From the NCBI GenBank assembly GCA_963969395.1, contig OZ017800.1, positions 18,632,479 through 18,696,478 on the forward strand: DNA of 64,000 nt, read 5' to 3'. The stretch comes from Pseudoscleropodium purum. Lineage: Eukaryota; Streptophyta; Bryopsida; Hypnales; Brachytheciaceae. This document shows, in pieces, positions 37,735-51,318 of this stretch (its first letter is position 1; each line of letters starts with the position of its first letter). Under the pieces are notes generated by a model that ran no database searches, was not told the origin of the DNA, and worked only from the letters and a program-made list of their open reading frames with translations. The translations under genes and the position numbers were made by a program.

Positions 37735-38160
37735 CTCATAGTATAGAATTGAATAGTGAATTTTTCTTAATGGATAACAATCTATACAATCCAATAAAAT
37801 TAATTAGTTTGTCTTTAGAAAATGTAATATCCCTCTCTACTTTGACATTGAAAAACAACAACTTATAATTGAACCTTTGCAATATAATTTGAAATTGAAT
37901 GGTTTAAATATTTTAAAATGGGTAACAATCTATATAATTCAATAAAATGAATTGGTCTTTCTTTAAAAAATGAAATATCTCTCCCTGGTTTAACATTGAA
38001 AAACAACAACTTATAATTGAATCTTTGCAATATAATTTGGAATTTAATAGTTTAAATATTTTTGGATGGATAACAATCTATATAATTCTATAAAATTAAT
38101 TAGTCTTTCTCTAGAATATGTATTTTTTCTCTCTAGTTTGACATTGAAAAAAACACTTTT
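37735..38160. repeat. 148-bp tandem repeat, about three copies
   Basis: The words GATAACAATCTATA, GGTAACAATCTATA and GATAACAATCTATA occur at 37773, 37921 and 38069, exactly 148 bases apart. Each unit continues with CAATAAAAT or similar, a TAGAAAATG-like block, and ACATTGAAAAACAACAACTT in the first two units. A diverged single relative lies near 61880-61995. Confidence 0.9.
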
Positions 38161-39130
38161 CACTAATCCTTTGCAATCCTTCTATTAAGTTTGTTTGTTT
38201 TGTTTGTCATGTTGAGATCTCTTGGACCGTGCGCCCCCCAGTTGCATATTTTGTATCGTTAGAAAGCCCTTAGCGAGGAGGGTTGCATAGGCTTGATTTC
38301 ATGGCTTTTCGATTTATGATGTGAAAGTTATTGAATTTTGAAGTTTTTACAAATAAAAAAATTACAAAACTATTCTTTCTATTGTTTTGACCGTGGGCAC
38401 GGGCACACTAGTATTTATTAGAATTACGTGAAGCAAAGGTACCGGTAAGAGAAGTGATATTAGAGAAGGAGATATTAAAGAGGAGAAAAAAGAGCGCGGG
38501 AGCCTCCTTCTTCTTCTCCACGTTTCTCTTCAAATTGCTTGATTCAGGAGGTGCTCGCTTTGAATGGCGAGTGAGTTTTCGCGGAGCTGGATTGGACACA
38601 CTTGATTTCGGGTTTGATGTAGGAAAATCTCGATTCGATAATCCAGCAATCCTGCTAGTCATATATTGCAAATTTGCAGGGTAGTTTGCTTTGCTAGTTT
38701 TGAAGAGACAGGGTATGGAAGAAGATGATTTCGCTGTTTGCAATTGGTGAGACGGCCGAGTGCATGTGTTTTCGAAGCCTGGAAACTCTGATGTGTGAAG
38801 TTGATTGAAAGAAGAGAGCGACGATTGTTCGTTGTAAGAGAGGATGCGAAGGATCACATGAATTGGTCAGGGTTTTCAGCACTTTGTACCTCTTGTTTCG
38901 AAGTCACCTCGTTTTTCCCTCGCGGCACCTTGTTCGTTATCGTAACGGCTAGTTTTGTTAAAAAGATTTTGCATAAAAACCTCTGCCGGCATGAGCTCTC
39001 GCCTTCTTGCTACTCCATGTTTTCCATCTTCGCAGCACACAGTCAGCATTCGAGCGCATTCACTTTAAAAGGATCGTATAAGCCCTGAAAATATTTTGGA
39101 TTTTTCATTTTCTCCCGGAAAGTACTCAAT
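38161..39130 (+). promoter_or_regulatory. Upstream region and probable 5' leader of HUS1
   Basis: AT-rich repeat DNA gives way near 38400 to a GC-richer, purine-rich stretch (GAAGGAGA, GAGGAGAAAAAAG at 38460-38500), typical of plant 5' leaders. Several short upstream ATG frames lie before the HUS1 start. No TATA box could be assigned with confidence. Confidence 0.4.
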
Positions 39131-42045
39131 ATGAAATTCAAGGCATTTCTTACGGATCATGGAGTCACACTTCTTGAACGACGTAAGTCCTCTCTTTCAT
39201 TGCGCTTTCTTTCGTTCACATAGTCCATTGCTGGAGTTCAATGACGACTTGTGCATATTCTGTTCTGACAATAAACTTGTGAGTAGTCTAACCTTCGAAA
39301 GATTGAAAAACAGTGGATGAGTTGCATCTAAATCGTGCACTTAGTACTAGTGACGGCGACTATTCGCTGCTTGTGCAGTGTACTCTAGCTTATGTTTCTT
39401 ATGTTTTGACCGGTGGATCAAGAAAAGTCAAATTCAAAGAGTTTTGCTCGAATTCACTTATTTATTTGATGTGTTATTTATCATTGCTAATTCCCTGGTC
39501 TGTCTGGCACACTTCCTCAGGATTTCTGCCAGCTTTCGAAAAAATAGGAAAAACGTGTCATATTTTTCTCACGCCGGTTCACTTGATCATACTTCACAAC
39601 GTTCTGAATTCTGACGGAGTGCAAGCAATTGCGCAATTTTCCAAGGTATCAAATGTGTATCTGATGGAGTAAGACTGATTATTGTAGTACGAATGGTTTG
39701 ATCCATTTTATAATTGTTTTGGAATTTTTAATCGTTAGAGTTGATTATTGTCTTACGTTTCTGCCACTAGGCTACTACATCTTTCGTTGTCTGCTGTTGC
39801 CTTGAACCTTAAAACGAAGGTACTAATGGTGAGATTGTGGCAGGATATTGTTTTTGACGACTATCGAATATCAAGCCAAAATCAAGACCGGATTGCCTTC
39901 ACCGTGGACCTTACATTGCTGCTAAGAGCATTGAAGAGTAGTGTAAGTATATATGGCGACAGGTTGCAGGTGAAACTCGTGAGGAAGCGTCCCAGCTTAT
40001 CGGAACGTCCAATGCCGTACTTGACTTTCGAAAGTAAGGTAAGAGTTATCTAATTTCTGAGGCACATTGCATACTTTGAGTTATGATATTGCGACTTCCA
40101 TGTATTATAGTACGTCAGGTAACTAACTGATAGTGAACTCAGATTACATAATCGTACTGGGCACCTCATTTGAATCAGAAAGTTCGGTCCACTCAGAGAT
40201 ACATGCAGAAATTTGGAGATGATTTCTTTGAGCGACGAGCTGTCGCGTAGTACATAGTTTTGCGGAGATTGCTGTAGAAACTCAAAGTCTAGTAGCATTC
40301 TGCTATGTTTTTTCAGCTGTGAGCTCATGATACAGCCTTTGTTGCTTGCAGGGACTCAAATCTGCAATCATCCAAGACGTTCCCATATCGCAACCTCTGA
40401 ACCGCATTGATGTGCAGGAACTGCAATCAAGTCTGGACATGGCTCAAGAATTGCCCAGGGTAAGGTTTTCTCTGAAGGACTGTATTTCAACAGTCATTGG
40501 TTCGTCGTGGATTCCAGTCAACATTTTCGTTCAGAATTGAGCGGTTGGAGTGTGCATAGACTTCTTGAAAGGAATTACAAACTTATTTTAAATTCTAACC
40601 ATGCCAGATTGGTTGGCCATTGGATATCTGTTGTTTTGTCTCGCGAATCACTTTTGTATAAAATTGCACACAGAAGAACAGAGGGCAGAGGAGCTTGACT
40701 TTTACTGTGTTCTTCGTTATATTCTAATTTTATGATGATGCGAATTCTTATAATTACAGACGTTGGTTCAAGTACCAGATTTGGACAAGATGATAGTTTT
40801 AATAGATCGCCTTGGAAAATTGGGTGAAGTGCTCGAAGTAGCCGTTACCCAATACGGTGACATTCACCTACAGGTCTCGCAAACCATGGTTTCCATTGGT
40901 TCTGAATACCGGAAGCTGAGGGTTATTGGACATCGAGGTAAATACCTAAACAGACAGGCAACTATTCTATGTTCGCCTCTCTATGTGCATTTCTTCTTGC
41001 ATTGGTCTTTTCATATTAGCCAATGAGGCACGCTCTCAGGTTTTTAAGGCGTCATGGTTAGTCATCTTTTATCTGCATATATTGCCTTACCTTAACTTGA
41101 ATCATGCTGTACCTGAAAAGAGGTTACATGAGATCTGCTGTACCAATCGCGTACTGAATATGTGTATCCTGTGTATGAAACTGGACAGGTTGATGTGAGA
41201 TTCAGAGAACATAGAGCTATTAGTGGTCCTCGTACAATTAGGTGATTAATCATCAAAAATGCCTTGTGCTTAACCTCTTGGTTCCAACTTGTGCAGCGGA
41301 TCCAACCTCAACTGATTCGGCTTCCAGCTCTTCATCACGGCTTCAGCTAGCCTTACAGAAAGGGGAGGCTTCAAAAGTGGTACTCAGCTTCCTAATTTCG
41401 TGCGTTGAGATGCATCGCTGTGGTCTCAAATTGAATGGACCCGATCATGAAATGATTGTAAATTTGCTCTGCTATTTTTGCTGGTACTCTCAATTTGCTT
41501 CGGGTTTTGACGTCTCGTCAGTCATAATATGCAAATAAGGACAGTTTGTTGGTTCTGCTGCAGTTTGTAAACATGAAACATTTTGCAAAAAGCTTGCAGT
41601 GTCACCTCACCAAACCTGATGCAGTTTTCTGTGGTAAGTCTGACTTCTGACATGTGGGATTCCAGATTCATTCAACCTGATTGCTCATTGCTACCTGATT
41701 GCTTGCTGAGTATTATATGAAGAGCCAAACTGTCACCAGAATTTTATAATGATTTTCAGACGTATGTGTATCCTCAGGCTTGTGCAAAATCAATAAGACA
41801 TCTTTAATAACGTGCAGCCGTCAAGTAGAAGTATTCTAGAGTTGGTTTTAGTGAAATGTTCTACTTTGTAGTCATAGACCATTATGGTAAAGTGGATCTA
41901 AGATGCAAATCCTTGTGCAGGTGTTGGATCTGTCGACTCATGCCTTTACATGATGTTCCAGTACTTCATCCCAGGGACTCGTCAAACTGACAACACGATT
42001 AGTCTTCATTACCGCTTACCTGTTCTGGACCCTGGTGGCGCATAA
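39131..42045 (+). CDS. HUS1: HUS1, checkpoint clamp (9-1-1) subunit
   Basis: HUS1 forms, with RAD9 and RAD1, the ring-shaped clamp loaded at DNA damage to activate ATR-type checkpoint signalling in the nucleus. Eight exons: 39131-39182, 39521-39645, 39844-40038, 40352-40459, 40760-40937, 41297-41379, 41564-41633, 41921-42045 (stop TAA). All introns are GT-AG and every phase fits, giving 311 residues, near the plant HUS1 length. Landmarks are MKFKAFLTDHGV at the start, VLNSDGVQAIAQF, FDDYRISSQNQDRIAF, MPYLTFESK, IIQDVPISQPL, VTQYGDIHLQVSQT, MKHFAKSLQCHL and the C-terminal QYFIPGTRQTDNTISLHYRL. Residues 195-220 form a Ser-rich loop. Both PCNA-like halves are present. No damage is seen, so the gene is probably functional. 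Confidence 0.96.
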
Positions 42046-43334
42046 ACCATTGACAAAGGAGAAAATATGCAGAATTTGGTAGCCCTTGTATTATGTAATC
42101 ACATTTGATGTATCCCCTGAAAATTGGAGCAATGTATTACCACAAGATTGTTTACTCTATGCATGATGTTGCGAAACTCCCACTTTGTCTCAGTTAATGC
42201 ATATCCAAGTCTCTTTGTGCCCTTGTGGTAGACGTCTCTCGGATGGATGAGACACTGAACTCTTTTCCAGGATTGCTGTATTTGCAGATAAGCATCGCAG
42301 GATTGGTTCACAATTGCGACTATTGAGAGATAAAATGAATGGCGGTTGCAGACATCAAGGCATTTACGCAAGTAAGGTGTACAGTACACTTGAATGGACA
42401 GTGAATGGTTTCGGAGGAGATCGCTCCTGTACAATGCCGAGTCTGGTATATTGATATGCATGTCTTCTCTTGTAATTACCAATGTTGTCATGTTCTCATG
42501 GTTTTTTCAGAGTGTAGCATATGTGAATGATGTGCTTGAATTCAGATTGTGCATCAGACACCACTTCTCGACCTAGTGGTGGTGACATTAGGCCAGGGGC
42601 TCGATGGTGGTTTCTGCCAAATCGTTAATGAAAGCACTCACAAATGAGTGTAAGCACTGAACCCCAATTTACATCCCTGATACTTAAACCATTTTCTTGT
42701 ACGCCACATCTATCTCTACTGGCGTTTCTACGTTGTCACTGGCAAAGTATCAAATCAATGTTAAGGTAGAAGTGTTGTACGTGAAGAAATTAAGGGGTTC
42801 GCATTCAACGAATTATGCAGGAACTTGAGAATATGTCGGGTATCTGTTTGCCTCACACACTTGCATATCAGGTAAGCCTTTTTTGTGCAGTTGTCAAATA
42901 TAATTTACCCTGAGTTGCTTCAAACTTGTTTCTTTGTTTAATTTTGGGATTGTTTTGTTGAAACTAATAAGCTTGCATGTTTTATGAATAGATTTGCGTT
43001 GAGATTATTTGAATAGTTCAAATGGTAAGCAAATGTAGCACTCAGAGAGCTTGGAGAAAATGAATTGAAGACCCTCTTGGTTTTGTCTGAACAGTCGCAA
43101 TTTGTGAATTGATGCTCATCTGCAAATACTGCAATTGTTGAGATAGTTCAGTGTCTCAGCCACCTGAAACCATGAGTGCGAAGAAACTTGAATATTTGCT
43201 AACTGAGATGCAGTTTCACAACATACGTTAGTGCCTTGAGGTGATACATTTCCACAAATTTCAGGGGATACGTCAAGTTTGATTCAATACAATGACTTCC
43301 AAATTCTGCATATTTTCTCCTATTTCATTAACCC
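42046..43334 (+). other. 3' flank of HUS1 with one exon-like segment
   Basis: The first few hundred bases are probably the HUS1 3' untranslated region. A 51-base segment at 42821-42871 is bounded by TTATGCAG and GTAAGCC and is open in one phase-0 frame (17 codons), so it looks like an exon. No partner exons or known protein were found, and a non-coding 3' exon is possible. Confidence 0.35.
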
Positions 43335-44191
43335 TTAACCCCTTAAGGATTCAATCCATTGTGAAATGGTCAAACTTCTTATCTGAGCTAATTTTAGCCT
43401 TTTCAATTGTGTTCAAACAACAATCCGATATTTTTGCTATTTGAAACTTTGAATTCTGTATCACTTTGAGAAATTGCAATTTGTTTTGTGAAAATTTCTA
43501 ATTGTTATCATTTTTGTTGCAAAAATTGAACATAAGTGAGTAAAAATAGCAAAAACAATCCAAATTATTTGAAATTTTCTCGGGAGGTAAAAGTAGCAAT
43601 GGAAATTAGCATGAAAATTTTTCAATTAGTTATTTTATTTTTTACACCCAAAATAGCTACATCAAATACCTTCAAGTCAAATTTAACTATCAAACCAAAT
43701 TTATTGTTTTATTTAATTGATGTACAAAATTTTGATATGTTTTTCTAGTAGAAAAAAAATTCTATTTATTTTGTATTTTTTCAATAATATTGAAAGAAAA
43801 AGAAAAATATTATGATTTTTCAAAGCTCAAGGTGGAAATAAAATTATATCAATTACAATATATAATAGAATAATCTATAATTATAACTGAAATTGAAGGG
43901 TGGAACGAGAAACATAATTTTATCATTTAAATTCAAAATACATTTATATACAAGAAATATGAATGAAAAGCACACCATATTGAGTTATTTGGATTTTAAT
44001 GCATAGAGCTTTCAATTGCAATAATTCTTTCAATTTTTGACATTTCTCGAAACTTTAAAACGGAATAGAAACAAAACTTGTCAAATTTCGTTTTCTTAGT
44101 TGAAATCAAATTCCAAAAATAGTTATTTTGAAAGTTGTAATAGAAGTTGACCAAGGCACATCCACTTTTAGGATGCTTGCATCTTTAAGAG
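43335..44191. repeat. Solo left end of TTAA-element type and AT-rich sequence
   Basis: TTAA CCCCTTAAGGATTC at 43335 has the form of the left end of the TTAA-flanked family, and a second TTAACCC lies just before it. No matching right end was found short of 44653, so this may be a larger element that includes the copy at 44192-44653. Confidence 0.35.
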
Positions 44192-44653
44192 TTAATCCTT
44201 GAGCATCCAAGCCATGATTCTTAGATTCAACTAATTTTAGACCACTTCTCAAAAATATTGGCATTGTGATTGCAAAAATAGGATTTGGAATGTTTCACTA
44301 TTGAATTTCACAAAGAACTGGGGTTTGGAGGTGTGGTAAGAATTTGGCAAGAGTTGACCATTTAGATCATAAGATTACAATGGTCAAAATGGTATGTTGA
44401 AAATGGTCAAATTTGGCATTTTAGAGGGGGTTATACTTTAAAAACCACATTTTACTACACTTTGCATTTTTTCACTAGCCCCCCATTTGGATGTTTAGCA
44501 ATGATTTCCACCAAACCACTTCCAAGCATCACTCCACTCTACCTTCACCCCCTATACTTCTTTTTAGATAGTACTACTAAGATCTAAGTTCAATTTTTTC
44601 CAAATTAAATTCTGAAGGGCGAAATTTAGGGTTGTCAAGTGCTTAAGGGTTAA
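44192..44653. mobile_element. TTAA-flanked inverted-repeat element (462 bp)
   Basis: The left end is TTAA TCCTTGAGCATCC and the right end AAGTGCTTAAGGG TTAA. Its interior start (ATGATTCTTAGATT) resembles that of the element at 11904. There is no coding content. Confidence 0.5.
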
Positions 44654-45168
44654 ATGGATATTTTATGTTAAAGCTTGGTCAAACTTCATTAAATTTCTAT
44701 ATTAAAATGCACATTTCAAAATTTTGATATTTTTCACATGTAATACATGTCTAAGATTTAATCTCATTTTTTCATAATTAAAAACATCAAATTGATTTTT
44801 ATATGATTTTTTAAAGAAATTTCCTTGTAAAATCATAAAATTACAAAAATGCTTCAAATAGTATGAATTTTTTAAAAAGTGAATAATAGTTTCAAACATC
44901 ACAAGGTAATTGATCCACACTTTGGACTCACACTAAGAGAAATTTGATAGAAAAAGTCTAAAAGTAGTGTATTTTGTGCTTTCAAGAAGTTGTCTTCAAA
45001 GTGTCACAAAAATTACAACTTCAACAATTTTGAAAAAAATTGATATGGAGTAAAAATGAAATTATTCAAGCTACATTCTCTTGGTTAAGCTTGAAAACAT
45101 TTAAAATTAAGGACTATGTAAGAATTCAAGTTTTGACTTTTAAAATTCTATGGAGCTTGCAATGTCCA

Positions 45169-46308
45169 TTAACTCCTAAATGTCCAATGCCTTTTTTGAG
45201 CTTCTAGGAATTTTCTCGAAATTGAACAAAGTTTGATAAATTGTATCAATTTTTTTGAATTGTAACCATACAAATTTAAACTAGACATGTTAGAGATCAC
45301 ATAGGAAAAGAAAACATAACAATATCACTTACAAATTGAAAGATTGTAATGTTTGATCATGAAGGTGTTAAAATCACAAAAGTGATTTGAAGTCTTTCAA
45401 TTTTATTTTCACATGTCAAATCCAAAAAGTTGGTGACCAACAAAATATGAGGTTAATGGACATAACATGCATAACTCCAATCAATTTATGACTTCTCAAA
45501 AAAATTTAAATGAATTTCTAATGTGATTTTTTTGTCCAAGATTTAGTGTATTTGAGGCTCATTTCCAAGAGCCCTCCTCACAATGACAATGAGCTGAAAA
45601 GAGGGAAATGAAATTGGGCAATTAATTAACCAACCACCATCAGTCCCAAAAAACAAGAGCCGTTCATTTTTTTTATAAAAATTATGAAACCCCCTCCAAA
45701 TTGTTGATCTTCAAAAATACGAATATACGAATATATAGATATAGATATAGGGATATGGATATATATTGAGTTACATATTAGATATGCATTGGGATATGTA
45801 TTGGGATACTAGGATATATATTCCATATTCATTGTCAAGTTTTCTTGACTTTTCTAATTATAAAGAGGAGGAAGGGAAGGAGGGTGAACTGAATAAAATC
45901 TAATTTAAATTATTTTTGATTGGGGAATGGGAGGTGGGGGATTGAATAAAATTTAATTTGTATTATCTTTGATTGGGGGAGGTAAATTATAGAAACAAAA
46001 TTTAAAAAAAAGGAAACCAAATCTTGAGCTCATTGTGACAAACTATCACAATGAGCCCAAAAGAGACTTGTGCTCACATAATCTTGACTATGGAAAGTCA
46101 AGATTGCAATGGACACCCTTGTACAAAATCTTGAATAGAAACATCACAATCAATCATTTTCAAAATTTGATTTTTGATGCTAGATTTAGACTTCAAAAAG
46201 AATTTTTCAAAGATATAAATTACTAAAAATATAAATTTCTTAAGGTTTTATTTAACTTCAAAATATTGTCAACACCAAAATTTGGTGCCTCAGGCATTTA
46301 GGAATTAA
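45169..46308. mobile_element. TTAA-flanked inverted-repeat element (1140 bp)
   Basis: The left end is TTAA CTCCTAAATGTCC and the right end GGCATTTAGGAA TTAA. It aligns in the same orientation with 62009-62664, for instance through GAGCTTCTAGGAATTT, CTAGACATGTTAGA, AAGGTGTTAAA and ATGGAAAGTCAAGATTGCAA. It carries about 500 extra bases (about 45570-46070) that the other copy lacks. Those include an ATATAGATATAG microsatellite at 45730-45770. Confidence 0.65.
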
Positions 46309-47859
46309 GGATTAAATCATGCATTGCCAAGTCAAGAACAAGTAAGTGGTAACATCTGTACATTATGGGCTAATTAATTCTTTTAAATTTTTTGATAAGC
46401 TTGTATCCTCTTATATACTTTAAAATAGATCAAAGTATTTGTTGAAATTGGGCAATACTTGGTCCAAAAGAAAATCACACTAATTAGGAGTCCACATGAT
46501 TGAAGGCAATTCCCAAGGCATTTGTAATGTAAGCATACAACTTTGAATAAGTTCTATATATTATAGTATACAATCTTCAATTAGTAGATTTCAATCACAT
46601 TGTATTAAAAATCTTAAAAGGATGAGACCTATCACTAGAGTATGTTGCCAAAAATGATTTGATTTTTGGATCAATAGGTGCATTCTTCATTTCTATAGTA
46701 ATGTGGAAGGTCATCCATTGACCACTTTTTGGTTGCAATGCCTTTGTAATTACAAGGTTAGAAATTGATGGATTCAATCATGAAGAGAAAACCATAAGGA
46801 TCTTTAAGATCATTATAGCTTCTCACCTACTACTAGTATTCAAATTTAGCCACATCAATTCACCATGAATGTTATGCCAGAATTAGTGTCATTACAATTT
46901 ATCTTTGGGGGGGATTGAAAATAATACAATATAGTAATATTTTAGTTTGCATTGATTTGAATACATTGTAAATATTATGACTTTGGTGAATTAGTGTCAT
47001 ATGTACTAAAATGATAAATCAATGTAACTAAATTATTGAATTAAAGTCAAGAGATTTTAAAGGAAGGGCCACACATCTTCAAGTTAGTATGGTTCACCAA
47101 TTTTTAGTTTATGATCTTTCATTCTTATTTTCAAGTACATATCTAAGATAAGTGTACCCAAAACCAATATCACTTTCACTAATGACATCAAATGCTTAGA
47201 TGTAATTCCTAACACACTTTATCTTCATAGTTGTCAGAATTAGTGCTCTCTAGCTCCCTATTCAACATACTTGTCCAATTGAGACTTCACTCGTTTGATT
47301 TAGTTAATGACATGTTGATCTTTGAACAAGGTAATTCAAATGTAGTTCTATTTACTTTATCTACATAATATGCTACATGATTGTTATACAAGATATTGGA
47401 TGCACATACATTAGATGTAACCATCTAGGGGTGGGAGTTGGACACAAATTGAGAAATGTTGGTTTGATAATCTATAACTAACTCTTAGCCGCTCCCTATT
47501 TGTTGGCACCTATATTAAAGTGATCAAACATGAGATGTCCACTCCCTAGTATTTTAGCATCCACATTCAAAAATTTGTCCTTACATGTTACATTAAAAGA
47601 ATGCAACATCCAAACCTATTTCTAATATGGAAGTTTGTGGCAAAGGATTATGTCATGTTGCATGATAATACAACAAATGACTAATGAATTTTTCTCAAGC
47701 TATAAAAACTCATATTTGTTTTTAACACTTTGGGTGACCCAATCCCCCTATGTAAGTTTAAGATTAAGAGCATTTTTTGCCCATTGTAATGTAAAAAGTC
47801 ATACCATAAGTAGTTTTGAGGCCTTGAAACTAAGAGAAATTTTTAGGGAAGAGATGCCC

Positions 47860-48140
47860 AGCCCATTAGAAGAGATTTTGGGGCTCTAAGAGATTACAAG
47901 TTATCAAGCCCTGAAAACACTATGAACGTAGCCAACAATACAATTTGATGTGGCCAAGAGATTGCCATGTCATTTCCCCAAAAAAATTTAAAAAATTTCA
48001 ACTTTTTTTTGGCATTTCTAAGAATTAATTTTTTTTGGAAGTAGTCAGCTGCACCCTTCGCTATAGGGGAACAATGATGGAAACGGGCACAAAACAGGCT
48101 GTTATTGCCCTCAAATCTCCTCTAATGACTCAATCACTTT
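47860..48140 (+). repeat. Dispersed MITE- or SINE-like repeat, copy 5
   Basis: Shares AGAGATTACAAGTT, GATGTGG-CA--GATTGCCATGTCA and the right-end CTCCTCTAATGACTC with the family at 14290, 16180, 24455, 34060 and 56815. Confidence 0.45.
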
Positions 48141-51104
48141 TCTGAGCGACATATCAACAAAACTTCTTGATTGTTAAAATGAAATGTTTCTTTTAAGGGA
48201 TGCTATAAAAGCTACTTGCTAAAATCAAAATCCAAAGTGAATAATATAGATTTGTTTTTGGCAAGCTATGTAACAAGTTCCGTAAACCAACCTTAAATAG
48301 TGGAAAAATTGTTTTAAGAATATATGCAAGAATGTAACCTCATGGAGAGGGAACATTCCTTTTAAAATGTGATGACTTACGATAATGTCCTATTTTATGA
48401 GGGGCTATTTATCTACTAGAATGAATTATAATACATGATATTTTTTTATATAATGGTAAATGTTAGTATTTTTGGGCACCCTATTAGTATTTATAATTTC
48501 TTATTTGAGTTCTTTAAATGTATCATATATTACTTATAAGTAATTTTTTTTAAAACAAACTCAAAATTATTAAAGTGCGTAGTAAGTTTGTTCATGTTTG
48601 CTTAAATTACATATGCAAAAGAAAAAAACAAAGAAAGAAAGGCAAACATTATGAATGCTACAAAAGAACAAATCCAATACTAAATAAAAACCAGATCTGC
48701 ATTTTATAACATATTCTAGAAGTTACAATTTCACATGAGTTCAATACAATTTCCTTCTCATGCCTTTTCAATAACAATTCAACTTAGTAATTGGATCCTA
48801 AACTTTGGATACCATACATTGGATACATAGTACTTTATTGCATATAAAGTACTTATTGGATATAAAGTACCTTACTGGATATGTACACAAGAATGAAGTT
48901 GAAGCCATTTGTAAAATATTGTATCTAGAATAAAAAAATAGATTCATCATCACCATTTATAATTTTAAAGTCTCTATAACCTATACCAACATTTCTTTTT
49001 TCTAATATCCCCCATTGTATATGCAATTTTACATGTACTATCCATATAATATTATGGTATTATATATAATTCTATATTACATATAATCATGTTTTACACT
49101 TTTAAAGCACCTTATAATACATATAATTTGTTTACAAAATTTATATAGATGAATATATTAGACCCTATATTTTATCACACATAGATCCTACAATTTTTGA
49201 CAATGCCCCCCTATGGCTGTAAACTTTAGTGTATTGTTTTGCATGCCAAAGAAAAAAAAATTCTTTCTTCAAAACTTTTGGGGCCACTTCTTTTCTATTT
49301 CATGGAGGTATTTTGCATAAAGTTGAGTATGCTCTATAGTTAACACACCTTACCCCTTACAGACTGAGAAATAATCCAGATTTTAAAAATTTTGAAGATG
49401 TATTTTAGAATACAATTTAAAATTTTCATTAAATGATGATTCTTTTAGGCAAAGAATGTAAAATGTGATCCATAGATCATATCTATATGGTTAGATCAAC
49501 TTTTGTACTAATCAATATTTTTCAATAATATTTAGAGCCTAAAATTAAACATTTCCTCTAAAATTGACAATATATTGAATATTTGTAAAATTTACAAGAA
49601 TATATTTTTTATTGTTCAAAATTTTAGGATCTAATTATGGTGATTTTCCCAAAAAATTGATTTTATATATTTATTCAAGTTGTTTCTAGGATCATTTTTT
49701 GAATTGAAAACTTTCTTTTTGAGGTATCTTTTAACCTTAGAAGGACACTAAGGATGTTTTGTATTATTTAGATGGTCAAATAGGCATTTTACATATTGAA
49801 GAATGAATGATTTTCATTTGAATTCTTTTGTGCAACTTTGTTGATATTATATCCACATCATTGAATTGAGTTTAAGGCAATTTTTGGTTTATTGATTTTA
49901 TAAGAGGTAGTTTATGAAAAAAAATGGCACTTATTGGTACACGTATTTCAATATTAGGCTTTTTCACTATGATTTAAAAAAAAAATTTGAGCAAAACTAA
50001 TAAAATGAAGTTTCTGAAATGTAGTTTCTACTCTACTTGGAAATATTGAAAAAACTCTTAAAATATGCATTTCATTGAAGTTTGAAGTTGAAGATCTACA
50101 ACCATATTTCTAAAAATAGAGAGGCACAAAAACTTTCTTTAAGATAACTACACAAAAAATTGTACAAATAAGCAATTCAACATAGTTTCCATTATTATAT
50201 TGAAAATGTTTTTGTGTAGTCTTCTTGGTAGTCAAAAAGGGATTCTAGATTCTCTTAGAATGCATTTTTTGAATATCATGCAAATAAACTATGAATTTTC
50301 AAAGTGCTGAAAATAGGATTTAGGACAACCTACTATAGATTCTCATAAATAGCAAAAGTACATTTTAGGCAAGAATCTAGACTATGCAATTTTAGAAAGT
50401 GGTCAAAATTAGGTTTAGTAATTGTAAACTGCAACCTTCTACTCTATACAATGTTTTTTGGGGGTTTCAAACCAATGGTTATATTGCCTTTCTTTCAAAA
50501 AGATTTTGAGTTTTCTAGCTCCTTCATTTCATTTAGGGAACTTGAATTGAAGGGGACCAATTTTGAGTTTACAGTGTTTGTATGTGTTGGTTCTACACGA
50601 CATATGAAATGAGGTTCTGGAAACATTGTGGCAATGATGTGCAAAGCCATGATTACAATTTAGCATATTTAAGCACATTTCTCATTTTTTTTTGTATAGG
50701 CTTGAAGCTATCTATTTTTTTGTGAGGCAGTTGGGCATTAAATTGCCTAAAAGACCCTGACTCCATAATGTACTTTGATTTAGAAGTTTTCAAATTTGTT
50801 TAGCATGCATGATATTTGATATGAATTTTCTTCACTTTTTCTTCAAAATTAATGATAATTTGAAATTTCCACCAAATAGTCTGAAATTTTATGACATGTA
50901 TTAAACATGTGATTTCATCTTTGGAAAATAAAACCAAAAAAATACACTCATAAATAAAGAAGAAATGGAGGAAACAAAAACTGAGGGACTTTCAAGTTTC
51001 ACAACATGGTCATGTGCTCTATCCTTTAGGGATGAATCCTATAAGGGAGGACGCTACAACCCAAAGCAGTCCAATAGATGACAAAGAATCCTTTTACAAT
51101 ATAT

Positions 51105-51190
51105 AAGACAAAAGTGTACATGTTCATCCTTGGAATTTTGTACAAAAAGGGAAAATCTTGCACTATAGTTTAAACTCCAATGAGTGTTTT
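51105..51190 (+). repeat. Dispersed repeat, copy 2
   Basis: Same orientation and order of blocks as 2390-2485, ending ACTCCAATGAGTG. Confidence 0.6.
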
Positions 51191-51318
51191 GTTTTTTTAC
51201 GTAGCAGATTGAATGACGTGCCCATCCTTACAAGATTAAACTAGAGAATATTGACAAAGAAAGGTTATTAAAATCCATACCATAGAAATATACAAGACCG
51301 ACACAAAAATCCAACACA

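Larger units (their letters stand above)
46309..51318. other. Long AT-rich stretch without a gene
   Basis: No protein family was recognised. The plus frame at 47635-47889 (84 codons) overlaps a dispersed repeat and is not convincing. A short tandem of TGGATATAAAGTAC-type units lies at 48830-48880. The second copy of the repeat at 2390 lies at 51105-51190. Confidence 0.5.
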
